Assembly: GCF_024679095.1 (NCBI RefSeq)
Contig: NW_026110862.1
Span: 62,001 to 126,000 of the forward strand
Length of the DNA stretch: 64,000 nt
Source of the DNA: Eriocheir sinensis
Lineage: Eukaryota > Arthropoda > Malacostraca > Decapoda > Varunidae
Direction: 5' to 3'
Shown piece after piece: positions 20,686 through 33,719 of this stretch (its first letter is position 1; each line of letters begins with the position of its first letter). A program made the translations under genes and the position numbers. Below the pieces are notes generated by a model. It searched no databases. It was given only the letters and a program-made list of their open reading frames with translations, and was not told the origin of the DNA.

Positions 20686-21040
20686 TTTGGTAGGTTACAC
20701 AAGTAGGTTGCACAACGCGCCCATTGTCACGTCGTATTGGGTTGGTTACACAAGTGGGTTACTGTACCTTATTGTCGTCCGTATTTGGTAGGTTGCAGGT
20801 AGATTGCACAACGCGCCCATTGTCGTCCCGTATTTGGTGGGTTACACAAGTAGGTTGCACAACGCCCATTGTCACGTCCGTATTTGGTAGGTTGCACTGG
20901 TGATTACAACGCGCCCATTGTCGTCCGTATTTGGTAGGTTGCACAGGTAGATTACTGCGCGCCCATTGTCGTCCGTATTCGGTAGGTTGCACAGGTAGAT
21001 TACAACGCGCCCAATGTCGCGTCGATGTATCTTTCCTCTT
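20686..21040. repeat. Minisatellite, ~48-50 bp and compound units
   Basis: Copies of TATTTGGTAGGTTGCACA and ACAACGCGCCCATTGTC spaced about 48-95 bp apart. The unit shares GCGCCCATTGTCNCGTCC with the next array, so one likely arose from the other. Confidence 0.82.
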
Positions 21041-21725
21041 TCGAGGACCCTGTAGTTCAGCTGGTAAGTTGTACAACGCGCCCAATGTCGCGTCCCGTCC
21101 ATTGTCGCGTCCCGTGTTTATTTCCTCATTCGAGGACCCTGCATATTCTCCGTCTGGTTTGGTAGTGTGCATAACGCGCCCATTGTCGCGTCCCGTGTTT
21201 ATTTCCTCATTCGAGGACCCTGCATATTCTCCGTCTGTTTTGGTAGATTGCACAACGCGCCCATTGTCGCGTCCCGTGTTTATTTCCTCATTCGAAGACC
21301 CTGCATATTCTCCGTCTGCTTTGGTAGTGTGCATAACGCGCCTATTGTCGCGTCCCATGTTTATTTCCTCATTCCAGGACCCTGCATATTCTCCGTCTGG
21401 TTTGGTAGGTTGCACAAAACGCGCCCATTGTCGCGTCCGTGTTTATTCCTCATTTGAGGACCCTGCATATTCTCCGTCTGGTTTGGTAGGTTGCAAACGC
21501 GCCCATTGTCGCGTCCCTTGTTTATTCCTCATTTGAGGGACCCTGCATATTCTCCGTCTGGTTTGGTGGTGTGCATAACGCGCCCATTGTCGCGTCCCGT
21601 GTTTATTTCCTCATTTGAGGACCCTGCATATTCTCCGTCTGGTTTGGTAGTGTGCATAACGCGCCCATTGTCGCGTCCGTGGTACTTCCTCATTCGAGGA
21701 CCCTGCATATTCTCCATCTGTTTCT
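21041..21725. repeat. Minisatellite, ~81 bp unit
   Basis: About eight copies of a unit with GCGCCCATTGTCGCGTCCCG, then TGTTTATTTCCTCATTCGAG, then GACCCTGCATATTCTCCGTC and TGGTTTGGTAGTGTGCATAA. Copies are very similar, suggesting recent expansion inside the retroelement. Confidence 0.9.
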
Positions 21726-22548
21726 TGATGTGTTGTGTCGGTACGGTCCACCCTTATGAAACGTTCCTCCCTCATCCATCGGTTCAACCGGTCGTCTGCC
21801 ATCGTTGCGACTAAGCGTGCCAACTCCTCTCCAGGCGCAGGGTCAGCGGCGGGTATGACGCCCCTGCAAAGGCTGTTCCCAGGCGGGTTCGGTCGGCTTA
21901 GGCCCGGAAGTGTCGTCCGTCACGTGCAGAGGCCGGATCATCGCCCGAGGTTCGCAGCTTCTCAGTTACACCGGTGTCGAGGGGCACCGCTGAACTCATC
22001 ATCGCGAGCGCCGAACGACGGGTGCGCGCGTCGCTAGAGGCGTTAGATTCCTCCCTTCCCCGTCCGTTGGAAAGTGGGCTGGATGGGGCATCCAGCCATG
22101 TGACGGTGTGACATCACTGCGGGCGTATGACGGTCGCTGTCGTTTTCGCGTTTTCGACGTCTTCTTCCGTCTTGCACCCAGTCGACGTGTGTTGGGGGTT
22201 CTCCCTCCCCTTATCAACACGACCCCGAACACCAAACACTCGCCTTCACTTCCGTAGGTTTTACTACCCACGCACCTTTGCGTGTTATGCACCATACAGG
22301 TGCCCTGCGCATTATTATCCAGATCCAGACCCGTTTCCACTACGCCACACGAAACAGTCATTGACACCTCCGTAGGTTTTACCATACCCACACCGACGCC
22401 AAACCGACGGGCAACCTGGAGCTTGCCGTCCTTCCTCGAGCCATTCCGTTCCCTCAGCGTCCGGCACCCTCGTACCACTGTCCTGTTGCAACTCACTCAA
22501 TCCATCCCGTTTGGCGGCATCACAAACCCTTTGCGTTTGACTGTAAGC
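21726..22548. other. 5' interior of the second BEL/Pao element
   Basis: GC-rich DNA between the 81-bp array and the 5' LTR. No gag motif found. A CCGTAGGTTTTAC motif occurs twice (near 22252 and 22370). Around 22283-22333 there is a stretch nearly identical to the 3' UTR of LINE D. Confidence 0.45.
22283..22333 (+). mobile_element. LINE D 3'-UTR-like fragment
   Basis: Reads TGTTATGCACC, then ATACAGGTGCCCTGCGCATT, then ATTATCCAGATCCAGA. Nearly identical on the opposite strand at about 51811-51864 and 59331-59385, just 3' of the LINE D coding region. A short transposed tail is the simplest explanation. Confidence 0.6.
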
Positions 22549-23714
<1,166 letters not shown>

Positions 23715-23717
<3 letters not shown>

Positions 23718-23901
23718 TATTTGTCGCGAAGCCGCGTCTCACTTTAAAGGAATAGGTGACAGCAGGTTGGTGGCAATCAGTGGGGTATGTTGTCAGGCAG
23801 AAACAAGTATTCGTTTATGCATTCATACCTTTAACACTGGTCCGCCTGGCTCGTTGCCTTAACCTTGCCTCGATTCGAGGTGTGGTATCGACTCCCTAAC
23901 C

Positions 23902-23904
<3 letters not shown>
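23715..23904. other. Unique spacer
   Basis: No gene or repeat recognised between two AT arrays. Confidence 0.6.
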
Positions 23905-23976
<72 letters not shown>

Positions 23977-24020
23977 ATATATATATATATATATATATAT
24001 CTATATATATATATATATAA
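23905..24020. repeat. (AT)n microsatellite
   Basis: AT array with two CT interruptions (near 23975 and 24001). Confidence 0.97.
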
Positions 24021-24029
24021 GGGAGTAAT

Positions 24030-25065
24030 GGGAGAGGACATCTAGCTCGTAATATAACCAGGCAGCTTAGAAATAATTATAGGGGAGTAACAGAGGGCGT
24101 GCTAAAAATCCTCTATACTAACGGCAGGAGACTCGGAAACAAGATAGACTTACTAAGGGGTGAAGCTTGTTCAGAAAATTTTGACATAATAGCGATCACT
24201 GAGACATAGATAGACACTGCCAATAGAAATTTTAGATCGGAATTTGAAATAACGGGTTATCAGATGTTTCACAAAGACAGAAGGGGCAGAAAGGGAGGTG
24301 GAGTTGAGCTATATGTTAAAGACTCACTTAAATGTTTAGTTAACAATTCAGTCAAAACTAACTTGTCTTGAAAATCAGTGTGGGTGAACGTTTACAAAGG
24401 GAAAGATAAACTAACTCTAGGAGTTATGTACAGGCCACCCATCCTTAACAGGCAGGACACGAGTATATTACTACAGCAGATTGGCAGGGCGAGTAGGAGT
24501 AGAAATGTCTGTGTAATGGGGGACTTTAATTATAGGAATATAGACTGGGAAGACCTAGTTGGTGACCTGGAAGCCGAGGATTTTCTTGAATTTATACTAG
24601 ATAATTTCCTTAAGCAGGTAGTTACTGAGCCTACCAGAGGAGATAACATATTAGACTTAGTCCTAACTAATAATGGGAACTTGCTACGTGAGTTGGAGGT
24701 GGGCGTAGAGTTAGGAAATAGTGACCACAGAACGGTTCGTTTTATCCTAGACTGGGCGGTAACCCGCGAACCAAACCCAGTGTTTATGCTAGATTTTAGA
24801 AGAGCAAATTACGAGAGGCTTCGAAGACATCTTGACGGGGGTAAACTGGGATAATTTAGGGATTCATGAGGGCCAGAACTGCGGATTGGAGAGCCAGTGG
24901 AACCAGGTAGAAATGTCTTACAATAATTTAGTTAGAGTAATAGTAGATGGGCAAAGACAGCATATACCACAACAAACACTTAAAAAAAAAAATTACCCTA
25001 AGTGGATGACTCGTGGACTAAAGCACGAGATAGGGTTAAATAAGGAAATTTATCAGTAAATAAAG
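24030..25065 (+). pseudogene. CR1-like LINE endonuclease fragment
   Basis: Encodes an APE-type endonuclease domain: ILYTNGRRLGNKIDLLRGE, then IIAITET (catalytic Glu), RGRKGGGVELYVKDSL, LGVMYRPP, VCVMGDFNYRNIDWEDL (GDFN), NILDLVLTNN and LGNSDHRTVRFIL (SDH). The longest unbroken piece is 24378-24854; the frame then shifts near 24830 and continues to about 25059. Two in-frame stops sit where Trp is usual, after ITET (TAG, near 24207) and after TNLS (TGA, near 24369), both explicable by single G-to-A changes. No RT follows; the copy ends before the 22-bp minisatellite at 25128. Confidence 0.85.
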
Positions 25066-25127
25066 AATGGTGAAACACATCTCAGGGGCCGGTACGTCGA
25101 ACTATCTACACCTTTTCACCCTCAAAT

Positions 25128-25430
25128 CAATAAAGCTGAATTTCAAATTCAAAAAGTTGAATATCAAATCAAAAAAGTTGAATTTCATATTTAAAAAGTT
25201 GAATTTCAAATTTAAAAAGTTGAGGTTCTTATATAAAAAAAAAATCAAACTAGAAAAGTTGAATTTCAAATTAAAAAAGCTGAATTTCATATAAAAAAAA
25301 GTTGAAATTCATATTTAAAAAGTTGAATTTCTTATTTAAAATGTTGAAATTCCAATTAGAAAAGTTGAATTTGAAATTAAAATAGTTGAAGTTCAAATAA
25401 AAATGTTGAAGTTCATATTAATAGATGAAG
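25128..25430. repeat. AT-rich minisatellite, ~20-23 bp unit
   Basis: About 14 copies of AAAAAGTTGAATTTCAAATT with single-base and length variants. Confidence 0.9.
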
Positions 25431-25493
25431 TGCAAGTCAGAAAAAGAGATATATGTGCATACCTACATACATAAATGCATACATCAATAAACT

Positions 25494-25634
<141 letters not shown>

Positions 25635-25682
25635 ATTATTTGCCCTGACGTAAGGTAATTGTTTTATCTGACAGTAATAATG

Positions 25683-26075
25683 TCGCTTCCTCCTCCTCCT
25701 CCTCCTCCACCTCTTTCTCCTCCTTTTCTCCGTTCATCCTTTCTAATTTCCTCTCATTTCTTCTATTTTTCTTTTCTTTTTTCTTATTTCCTCCTCCTCT
25801 TCCTTTTCCTCCTCTTCCTTTTCCTCCTCTTCCTCTTCATTCTCCTTCTCTTGCTTCTTTCTTTTGTCATTTCCGTTTAAGAGAGCGAAACGAACAAGTA
25901 GACACAGTTGTTGGAGAGAGGAGGAGGGAAGGAGAGATGGGAGGGAGAAAAGGAGGTAGGAACAGGGAGGAAATGGAGGGAGGGAGGGAAGTGGAGGGAA
26001 CAGGTGGCTGGAGAGAGGGGGGAATAAGGAGGGAAGGAGAGAGGGAGCGGGAGGGGGAGAGAAAAGGGAAGAAGT
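25683..26075. repeat. Polypyrimidine block followed by polypurine block
   Basis: CCT/CTT-rich tract 25683-25870, about 45 bp of mixed sequence, then a GGGA/GGAGA-rich tract 25915-26075. The pair forms a loose inverted mirror able to form hairpin or triplex DNA. Confidence 0.8.
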
Positions 26076-26079
26076 CACT

Positions 26080-26385
26080 CCCCAATATCGGTCATTCCGT
26101 CGGTGTGTTGCAGGACGTGAAGATGGACCCGAAGTGATTGCCAAGGACTTACCAGGTGAATAGCGGTGGTTGTACGTACGTGTGTTTTAGTGTTTGTGAG
26201 CGGTGTTTGGACGTGTTTGTCAGTGTTTGTCATCTTGTTAATCTTAGTATAGTGATTTTTGGGGGGTGCCGGAAGACGTGGTTAGGCCCTTATGTGATTG
26301 TTAAGGTGAATATAGATGTTTGTACCTGTTAGTGTTTGTGAGCGGTTTTTGTACGTGTTTAAGTGTTTTCTTCTCGTGGTCTATC
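26080..26385. other. Gene-free region with a GT-rich tandem pair
   Basis: Two related stretches containing GTGTTTGTGAGCGGT (near 26190 and 26333) about 140 bp apart. Nothing else recognised. Confidence 0.45.
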
Positions 26386-26387
26386 AT

Positions 26388-27208
26388 AGGATCAAATCAA
26401 ATATTCTATATACGTTAAGTTAAATAAGATTTGGAAGCGCCACGGTTTTAGGAAAAATCATTGTATCAAATCAAATATTCTCTATATATTTAATAAAATA
26501 TGGAAGCGCCACGGTTTTAGGAACAATCATTGTATCAAATCAAATATTATATATACATTTAATAAAATATGGAAGCGCCACGGTTTTAGGAACAATCATA
26601 TTATCTAATCAAATATTCTATATACATTTAATAAGATATGGGAGCGCCACGGTTTTAGGAACAATCATAGTATCTAATCAAATATTCTATATACATTTAA
26701 TAAGATATGGAAGCGCCACGGTTTTAGGAACAATCATAGTATCTAATCAAATATTCTATATACATTTAATAAGATATGGAAGCGCCACGGTTTTAGGAAC
26801 AATCATTGTATCAAATTAAATATTCTACGTACATTTAATAAGATATGGAAGCGTTACAGTTTTAGGAACAATCATTGTATCAAATTAAATATTCTACGTA
26901 CATTTAATAAGATATGGAAGCGCCACGGTTTTAGGAACAATCATAGTATCTAATCAATATTCTATATACATTTAATAAGATATGGAAGCGCTACGGTCCA
27001 AGGGACAATCATAGAATCAAATTAAATATTCTATATACATTTAATAAGATATGGAAGCGTTACAGTTTTAGGAACAATCATTGTATCAAATTAAATATTC
27101 TACGTACATTAAATAAGATATGGAAGCGCCACGGTTTTAGGAACAATCATTGTATCAAATTAAATGTTCTCTATACATTTAATAAGATATGGAAGCGCCA
27201 CGGTCCAA
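26388..27208. repeat. Satellite, 70-bp unit, ~12 copies
   Basis: Head-to-tail units containing ATCAAATCAAATATTCTATA, then TACATTTAATAAGATATGGA, then AGCGCCACGGTTTTAGGAAC and AATCATTGT. Spacing is close to 70 bp throughout. Two unit variants (AGCGCCACGG and AGCGTTACAG) alternate in the right half, showing higher-order spread of variants. Confidence 0.93.
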
Positions 27209-27524
27209 GAAACTCCCCGAGCGGGCCTCACCAAACTGACTTTACAGCTGATTAGGACTAGTTACTAAGCTTGGGGGCTGGGATGGGGCTAATTACCTTG
27301 CCATAGCCGAATAATTACTTTTGTTAACGTTTACTGATGGTTACTTAGCTTTAAAAACATTTTCCTTAAGCCTAATGATGGCTTGATAGCGATGTACTCT
27401 GTATATAAAGGCTCAACGGGGTCCGTAATTACCTTGCTATAGTGTAAACATTACCCCTGTTAGTGTCTTCATCTCCTGGTTACCAAGCTTAAATTACAGG
27501 TGACAAGAGTTAGACTGGCGCTCC
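27209..27524. other. Gene-free spacer
   Basis: Unique AT-leaning DNA. A repeated AATTACCTTGC(C/T)ATAG motif occurs twice (near 27291 and 27428). Nothing else seen. Confidence 0.5.
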
Positions 27525-27945
27525 CTCCTTCCCTTCCCTTCCCTTCCTTCCTCTCCTTCCCCTTCCCTACTTCCCTTCCCCTCCTCCCTCCCTTCCTTAC
27601 CTTACCTTTCTGCCTTCCTCTCCCTCATCTTCCCTACTTCCCTTCCCCTCCTCCCTCCCTTCCTTACCTTACCTTTCTGCCTTCCTCTACCTCATCTTCC
27701 CTACTTCCCTTCCCCTCCTCCCTGCCTTCCTTACCTTACTTTTCTTCCTTCCTCTCCCTCCCTTTCCCAACTTCTTTTCCCCTCCTCGCTCATTTACTTA
27801 CCTTATCTTTCTTCCTGCCTCTCCCTCCCTTTCCCTACTTCCCTTCCCCTCCTCCCTGCCTTCCTTACCTTACTTTTCTTCCTTCCTCTCCCTCCCCTTC
27901 CCTACTTCTCTTCCCCTCCTCCCTCCCTTCCATCAGCCTATTTTA
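27525..27945. repeat. Pyrimidine-rich minisatellite, ~65-67 bp unit
   Basis: About six copies of CCTTCCTTACCTTACCTTTC, TGCCTTCCTCTCCCTC and CCCTACTTCCCTTCCCCTCC. Almost no purines on the plus strand except A at fixed positions. Confidence 0.85.
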
Positions 27946-27988
27946 TCCTTAGTGTCTGTGTGTATAATTAAGTATATGTATCTCTTTC

Positions 27989-27990
<2 letters not shown>

Positions 27991-28058
<68 letters not shown>

Positions 28059-28392
28059 ATTAATCACCTCTTTGTCTAACTCTCCCACCCATACCTCCTC
28101 CTCCTCCTCCTCTCCCCCAACTTATAACAAGCATTCGGCCGTCCACTTGCAACCTCCTCCTCCTCCTCCTCCTCCTCCAACTACCATTCCTCCTCTTCTC
28201 GGTCCCCTCCCCCCCCTTCTTCCTCCACACACACTTTCCTTCCCTTCCTCCTCTTTCCTTCTCTTCTCTTCCTCCTCCTCTTCCTCTCTCACCCTTCTCA
28301 TTCCCCATTTTCATAGTAATAATAGTAAGAGTAATTATAATAGTTATCGTAATAAAACTAAGAAAGGAAATAATTATGATAGGCTGGCAGCG

Positions 28393-28447
<55 letters not shown>

Positions 28448-28466
28448 ACAGTATGTGTGTGGCGCA

Positions 28467-28494
<28 letters not shown>
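27991..28494. repeat. Microsatellite cluster (GT)n, (CTC)n, (GT)n, (AG)n
   Basis: (GT)n about 27991-28057; CTC-rich tracts about 28096-28300; (GT)n about 28395-28446; (AG)n about 28468-28494. Frames across the cluster are artefacts. Confidence 0.92.
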
Positions 28495-28497
<3 letters not shown>

Positions 28498-28845
28498 ATA
28501 TTTATACTTTCAAGTTGTATGCCTTGAGGTGAAAGCGAGCCTACAGATGACGGGTGGACCAATTGCTGGGTACTGACGTGTTCGGGGGGATGTGTTTGTT
28601 GGGGCCATGGACAGTAAACACATGGCCCGTAGTTTTGGCAGATTTATTTATTTATTTATATATTTATTTATTTATTTATTTTGGCGGGGTGGGGGGTGGG
28701 GGGGACATCATGGGTTTTTGAGGTGGGGGGTGATGGTGGCGAGTGAAGCGAGCACTCTAATTGAGGGGCATTTTGCGGCTGATATAAATAACATATAGTG
28801 CCCCGTTGCCCCCCTTAATTACGTCCCTGAGAACACCTTTTACCA
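28495..28845. other. Gene-free spacer
   Basis: Holds a (TTTA)n stretch near 28643-28682 and G-rich DNA near 28683-28730. Nothing else recognised. Confidence 0.5.
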
Positions 28846-29245
28846 TAGGTTACGAGTGACCAGTTTCAAATGTCACCTCTTTACACATAGAACCCATTCA
28901 CACTATACAACAAAAACTAGACATAGAAACAGAAACACATTATAATCACTTCTTTTTCCCATTTATTCCCCTCTACTAAGTTACCCTTTCAAATTTACAG
29001 TGAATTGTGTGGAAATTAAAACGTGGCAGCAGTGCGAACAGAACAAGTTACCAGCTAGCCGCCAGCGAGGGTGACCCAACATTGCCCGCGCACTGGATAA
29101 TGGTGAGTACTTCTGGCCCTGTTTACTTGTGTCTGTGGCTTGTTCTTTAGGTTCTTTCATGCTTCTGTGTGTTTTGAATGTGGGGTGAGGAGTGACAGGG
29201 ACGCTGGAGGGGGGGTGGCGGTAGTGATATGGTTTGGGTTGGTTA
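28846..29245. repeat. Diverged third copy of the duplicated-segment edge unit
   Basis: Matches in order to 53837-54195 and 61360-61710: GGTTACGAGTG, then AGTTTCAAAT, AAGTTACCCTTTCAAATTTA, CAGTGAATTGTGTGGAAA, AGTGCGAACAGAA, GCCAGCGA, then GGATAATGGTGAGTACT and GGTTGGTTAGG. The LINE D body is absent here. All three copies keep ATG followed directly by GTGAGT, a start codon plus splice-donor-like arrangement. Confidence 0.75.
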
Positions 29246-29357
29246 GGATACAAGTGGTGTCTGGGAATTCTTTGTTAGTACACTTCCCCCTTCCCCCCTC
29301 CCTTCCTCTCTCTCTCCCTTTCTTTTCCCCTCCCTACCCTCCCTCTCTGATAACTTT

Positions 29358-29812
29358 GTGATGGTGGTGGTGGTTGTGGTGGTGGTGGTGATGATAATGA
29401 TGATGATGGTGGTGATGATGATGGTGGTGGTGATGATGGTGGTGATGATGTTGGTGGTGGTGGTGGTTGTGATGATCGTGGTTGTGGTTGTGATGATGAT
29501 GGTTGTGATGATGGAGCTGATGATGGATGTGGTGATGATGGTGGTGGAGGTTATGATGGTGGTGGTGGTGGTAAACATGGAAACATGGACTAGCAGGCAG
29601 CAGAAATCCTGTTGGCTCATTACTAGGCCGCCTGCTTTTAGTGATTTAATCAATCCGTCTGCCATAGGAGTGGTTTGCAGGGAAGGATTAAAGCACTTGT
29701 GGTGATGGTGATGGTGGTGATGGTGGTGGTGATGATGATAATGATGATGATGGTGGTGGAGGTGGTGGTGGTCATGGTGGTTGTGGTGGTGGTGATGGTG
29801 GGGGTGGTGATT
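29358..29812. repeat. (TGG/TGA)n trinucleotide arrays
   Basis: Two arrays, 29358-29575 and 29698-29812, of mixed TGG/TGA triplets separated by about 120 bp of unique sequence. The poly Met-Val frames are artefacts. Confidence 0.93.
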
Positions 29813-29814
29813 AC

Positions 29815-29936
29815 GACATTACGACAAAATAAGAAGCGTTACGACAAAATAAGAAGCATTACGGCAAAATAAGAAGCATTACGGCAAAATAAGAAGAATT
29901 ACGACAAAATAAGAAGCATTACGACAAAATAAGGGG
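29815..29936. repeat. 20-bp tandem repeat, 6 copies
   Basis: Units of ATTACGACAAAATAAGAAGC with a few substitutions, immediately right of a trinucleotide array. Confidence 0.9.
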
Positions 29937-30015
29937 CAATTAGAAAAAAAGAACAAAAACATAAATAAATAAGTAAAACATTAGATTGTTATATTACTAA
30001 ATACACAGTTATTGG

Positions 30016-31762
<1,747 letters not shown>

Positions 31763-31786
31763 GGTTGTACATACATAGGTTGTACA

Positions 31787-32171
31787 TTAGGTCTTCTGTC
31801 CTCTGCCTCCTGTGTGTGTCTCCTGGTGCGCCTCGTTGTCGTCCGCTTCTTGGGATGTCCCTGAAACATCTGCCGAAGCCGGGAGGTTATCTCCTTCGTC
31901 TGAAAGCTCCAGAAAACCTATGTCGACGTCGACCTCCTCTCGGTCTTGGACGTCCCTTGCGTTTTCATCGGCTGCTGGGTGTCTGTAGTTGTCCCAGGTG
32001 TAGTTTCCCGGACCGAGGTACCTCCATAGCCGGTTGACGTAGACAACTTTCGACTTGGTCCTTTCCGTTCTCCGGATTCTGTAGGTCACGTCGGAGAGGC
32101 GTTCTAGCACAGTATAAGGGCCATCCCAGGGGCTTTGTAACTTCGGAAACTGTTCCTTCTTCCTCTGCGGG
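31787..32171 (-). pseudogene. Gypsy integrase C-terminal domain
   Basis: Continues the integrase after the solo LTR. The minus strand encodes KKEQFPKLQSPWDGPYTVLE and then RLSDVTYRIRRTERTKSKVV, the GPY/F-type motif that follows Gypsy integrases, then an acidic tail. The frame break between 32110 and 32130 comes from a small indel. Rejoined to 32805 by the duplication CGGG. Confidence 0.82.
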
Positions 32172-32800
32172 TGTTACCAGTTTTGTTATCAACTTTTAAG
32201 GTTCCTTTTAACGTTGTCTGTGTTAAGTGTTATATATAACGTTTAAGGCGCGAACTGCTATCTCACGTCAGGTCCGGTATACCGTGGCCTGCTTTCACAA
32301 GTTGATTGTAGTAGGTGAGATAACACAATAGCCTTTTAGATGGCCGAGCGGTAGCCGTTATAAGTTCACTTTAGTTCACTTTAGTTCTCTCTCTCACAGG
32401 GCAATACCAAGACAAAATGTAATTTCAACTATATTAACAGTTGTACATTAGGTTTACAGTTTACGTGAGCGAGTCGCACGCACACCAGAGCCAGCCACAC
32501 CAAGGTGCCCGGGGCCGGCGAGCACCACTCGCCCGCCCGCTGCCCGCTGTCTTCTCTCGTCTTGTCCTCCGTCTTCGCGTTGCTCGCTCGTTTTATTTGC
32601 TTGTTAGATCGTCCGGAAGGGTGTGGGTTCCGGCTCATGACTCTTGATGAAAGTCATCATTTGCTGATTCTTGCGTTAGCTCAGCATGTGTTCCCACGGC
32701 CATCAGCTCTGACGTGTTCCATAACATCCTGGCAAAGGCACTAAGCCTGTGCTTAAACACAGCCACACACTCACATGTACATTATAATATACACATTACA
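32172..32800. repeat. Solo LTR inserted in the Gypsy integrase
   Basis: A 629-bp block that starts TGTTACCAG and ends ACATTACA, flanked by the exact 4-bp duplication CGGG (32168-32171 and 32801-32804). Removing it restores the Gypsy integrase reading across FNEGDQVWLYNP to KKEQFPKL. TG...CA termini, 4-bp duplication and absence of coding sequence fit an LTR left by recombination between the two LTRs of an element. Strand is undetermined. GC-rich near 32500-32580. Confidence 0.8.
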
Positions 32801-32804
32801 CGGG

Positions 32805-33719
32805 TTGTAAAGCCAGACTTGGTCTCCTTCGTTGAAGTTAGGTGGCTTGCCCTCATACTGTAACCGGCCTCCCTGGAGAACTTCAAGGCACCACGGACTT
32901 GATGGTGCACCTCTTCCAGCCGTTCCTCTAGCTGACGGCCAAAACTGGAGGCGTCTCATGGGAGGCCTTCCCCAGGAGGCCTTCCTCTCAGTAGGTCCAC
33001 CGGCCATGGCCAAACATCAGCTTTGCCGGCGAATGTCCCGTAGTCTCGTGGGCGGCAGACCTGTAGGCCATGAGGAGCGCAGGCAGCTTCTGATCACATG
33101 AAGACTGGTCATTGTTGCGCTGCTTGGCCAACTCCTGGCCCAACGTCCAGTTAAACCTCTCCACTATATATTCCATCTGACTGTGGGTGCAGAGGGGTGG
33201 TCCGGGTCTTCTTGATACCCAGAAGCTTGTAGCACTCAGCAAGGACTGTTGACTCAAAACTCTTTCCCTGGTCGGAATGGAGCTCGTTAGGCACACCGAA
33301 ACGACAGAAAAACTCTTCCACCAATACCTTAGCGATGGCAATGGCTTCCTGGTCAGGGATGGTACGCAGATATACCTATTTCCGTTCGTCGTCAGAGGCA
33401 AGGGTCCTGCTATATCAACTGCTACCCGTTCCATTGGGGCTCCAACCTGGTATAGCTGAGATGGGGCACGGTGACGCTTCTTGGGGCCCTTCTTTGCACT
33501 GCACACCTCACACGCGTGACACCATTCTTCCACATCCCTCCTCATGCTAAGCCAGTAGAACCTTTGGCTCAGGCGACTAAGTGTCTTCTTTACCCCAAGG
33601 TGTCCGCTGGTGGTGCTGTCGTGCATCTTTTTCAGGACGCCTTCCCGGGACTTCATAGGTAGCACCGTGGACCAGTAATGGTCAAGGCCATCATGAGAGA
33701 CCCAGCGTCGCTGTAACAC
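32805..33719 (-). pseudogene. Gypsy integrase, N-terminal and core domains
   Basis: The zinc-binding domain is KMHDSTTSGHLGVKKTL ... CHACEVCSAKKG (H-H-C-C). The core starts MERVAVDIAGPLPLTTNGN (first catalytic Asp). Frame shifts between about 33200 and 33340 blur the second Asp region, after which VERFNWTLGQELAKQ and LLMAYRSAAHETTGHSPAKL are readable (Asn-Trp where Asn-Arg/Asn-Lys is usual). The protein would insert element cDNA. Shifts and the solo LTR disable it. Confidence 0.85.

Noticed and set aside
25937..26137. Plus-strand Gly/Arg/Glu-rich frame with a splice-acceptor-like TTGCAG near 26112
   Set aside because: Composition follows the purine-rich tract; no partner exon or donor with support.
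29243..29872. Poly Met-Val and poly Thr-Ile frames
   Set aside because: Translation of TGG/TGA triplet arrays; no start context, domain or conservation.
32340..32365. TGGCCGAGCGGTAGC, like a tRNA A box
   Set aside because: No B box or tRNA fold nearby; it lies within the solo LTR.
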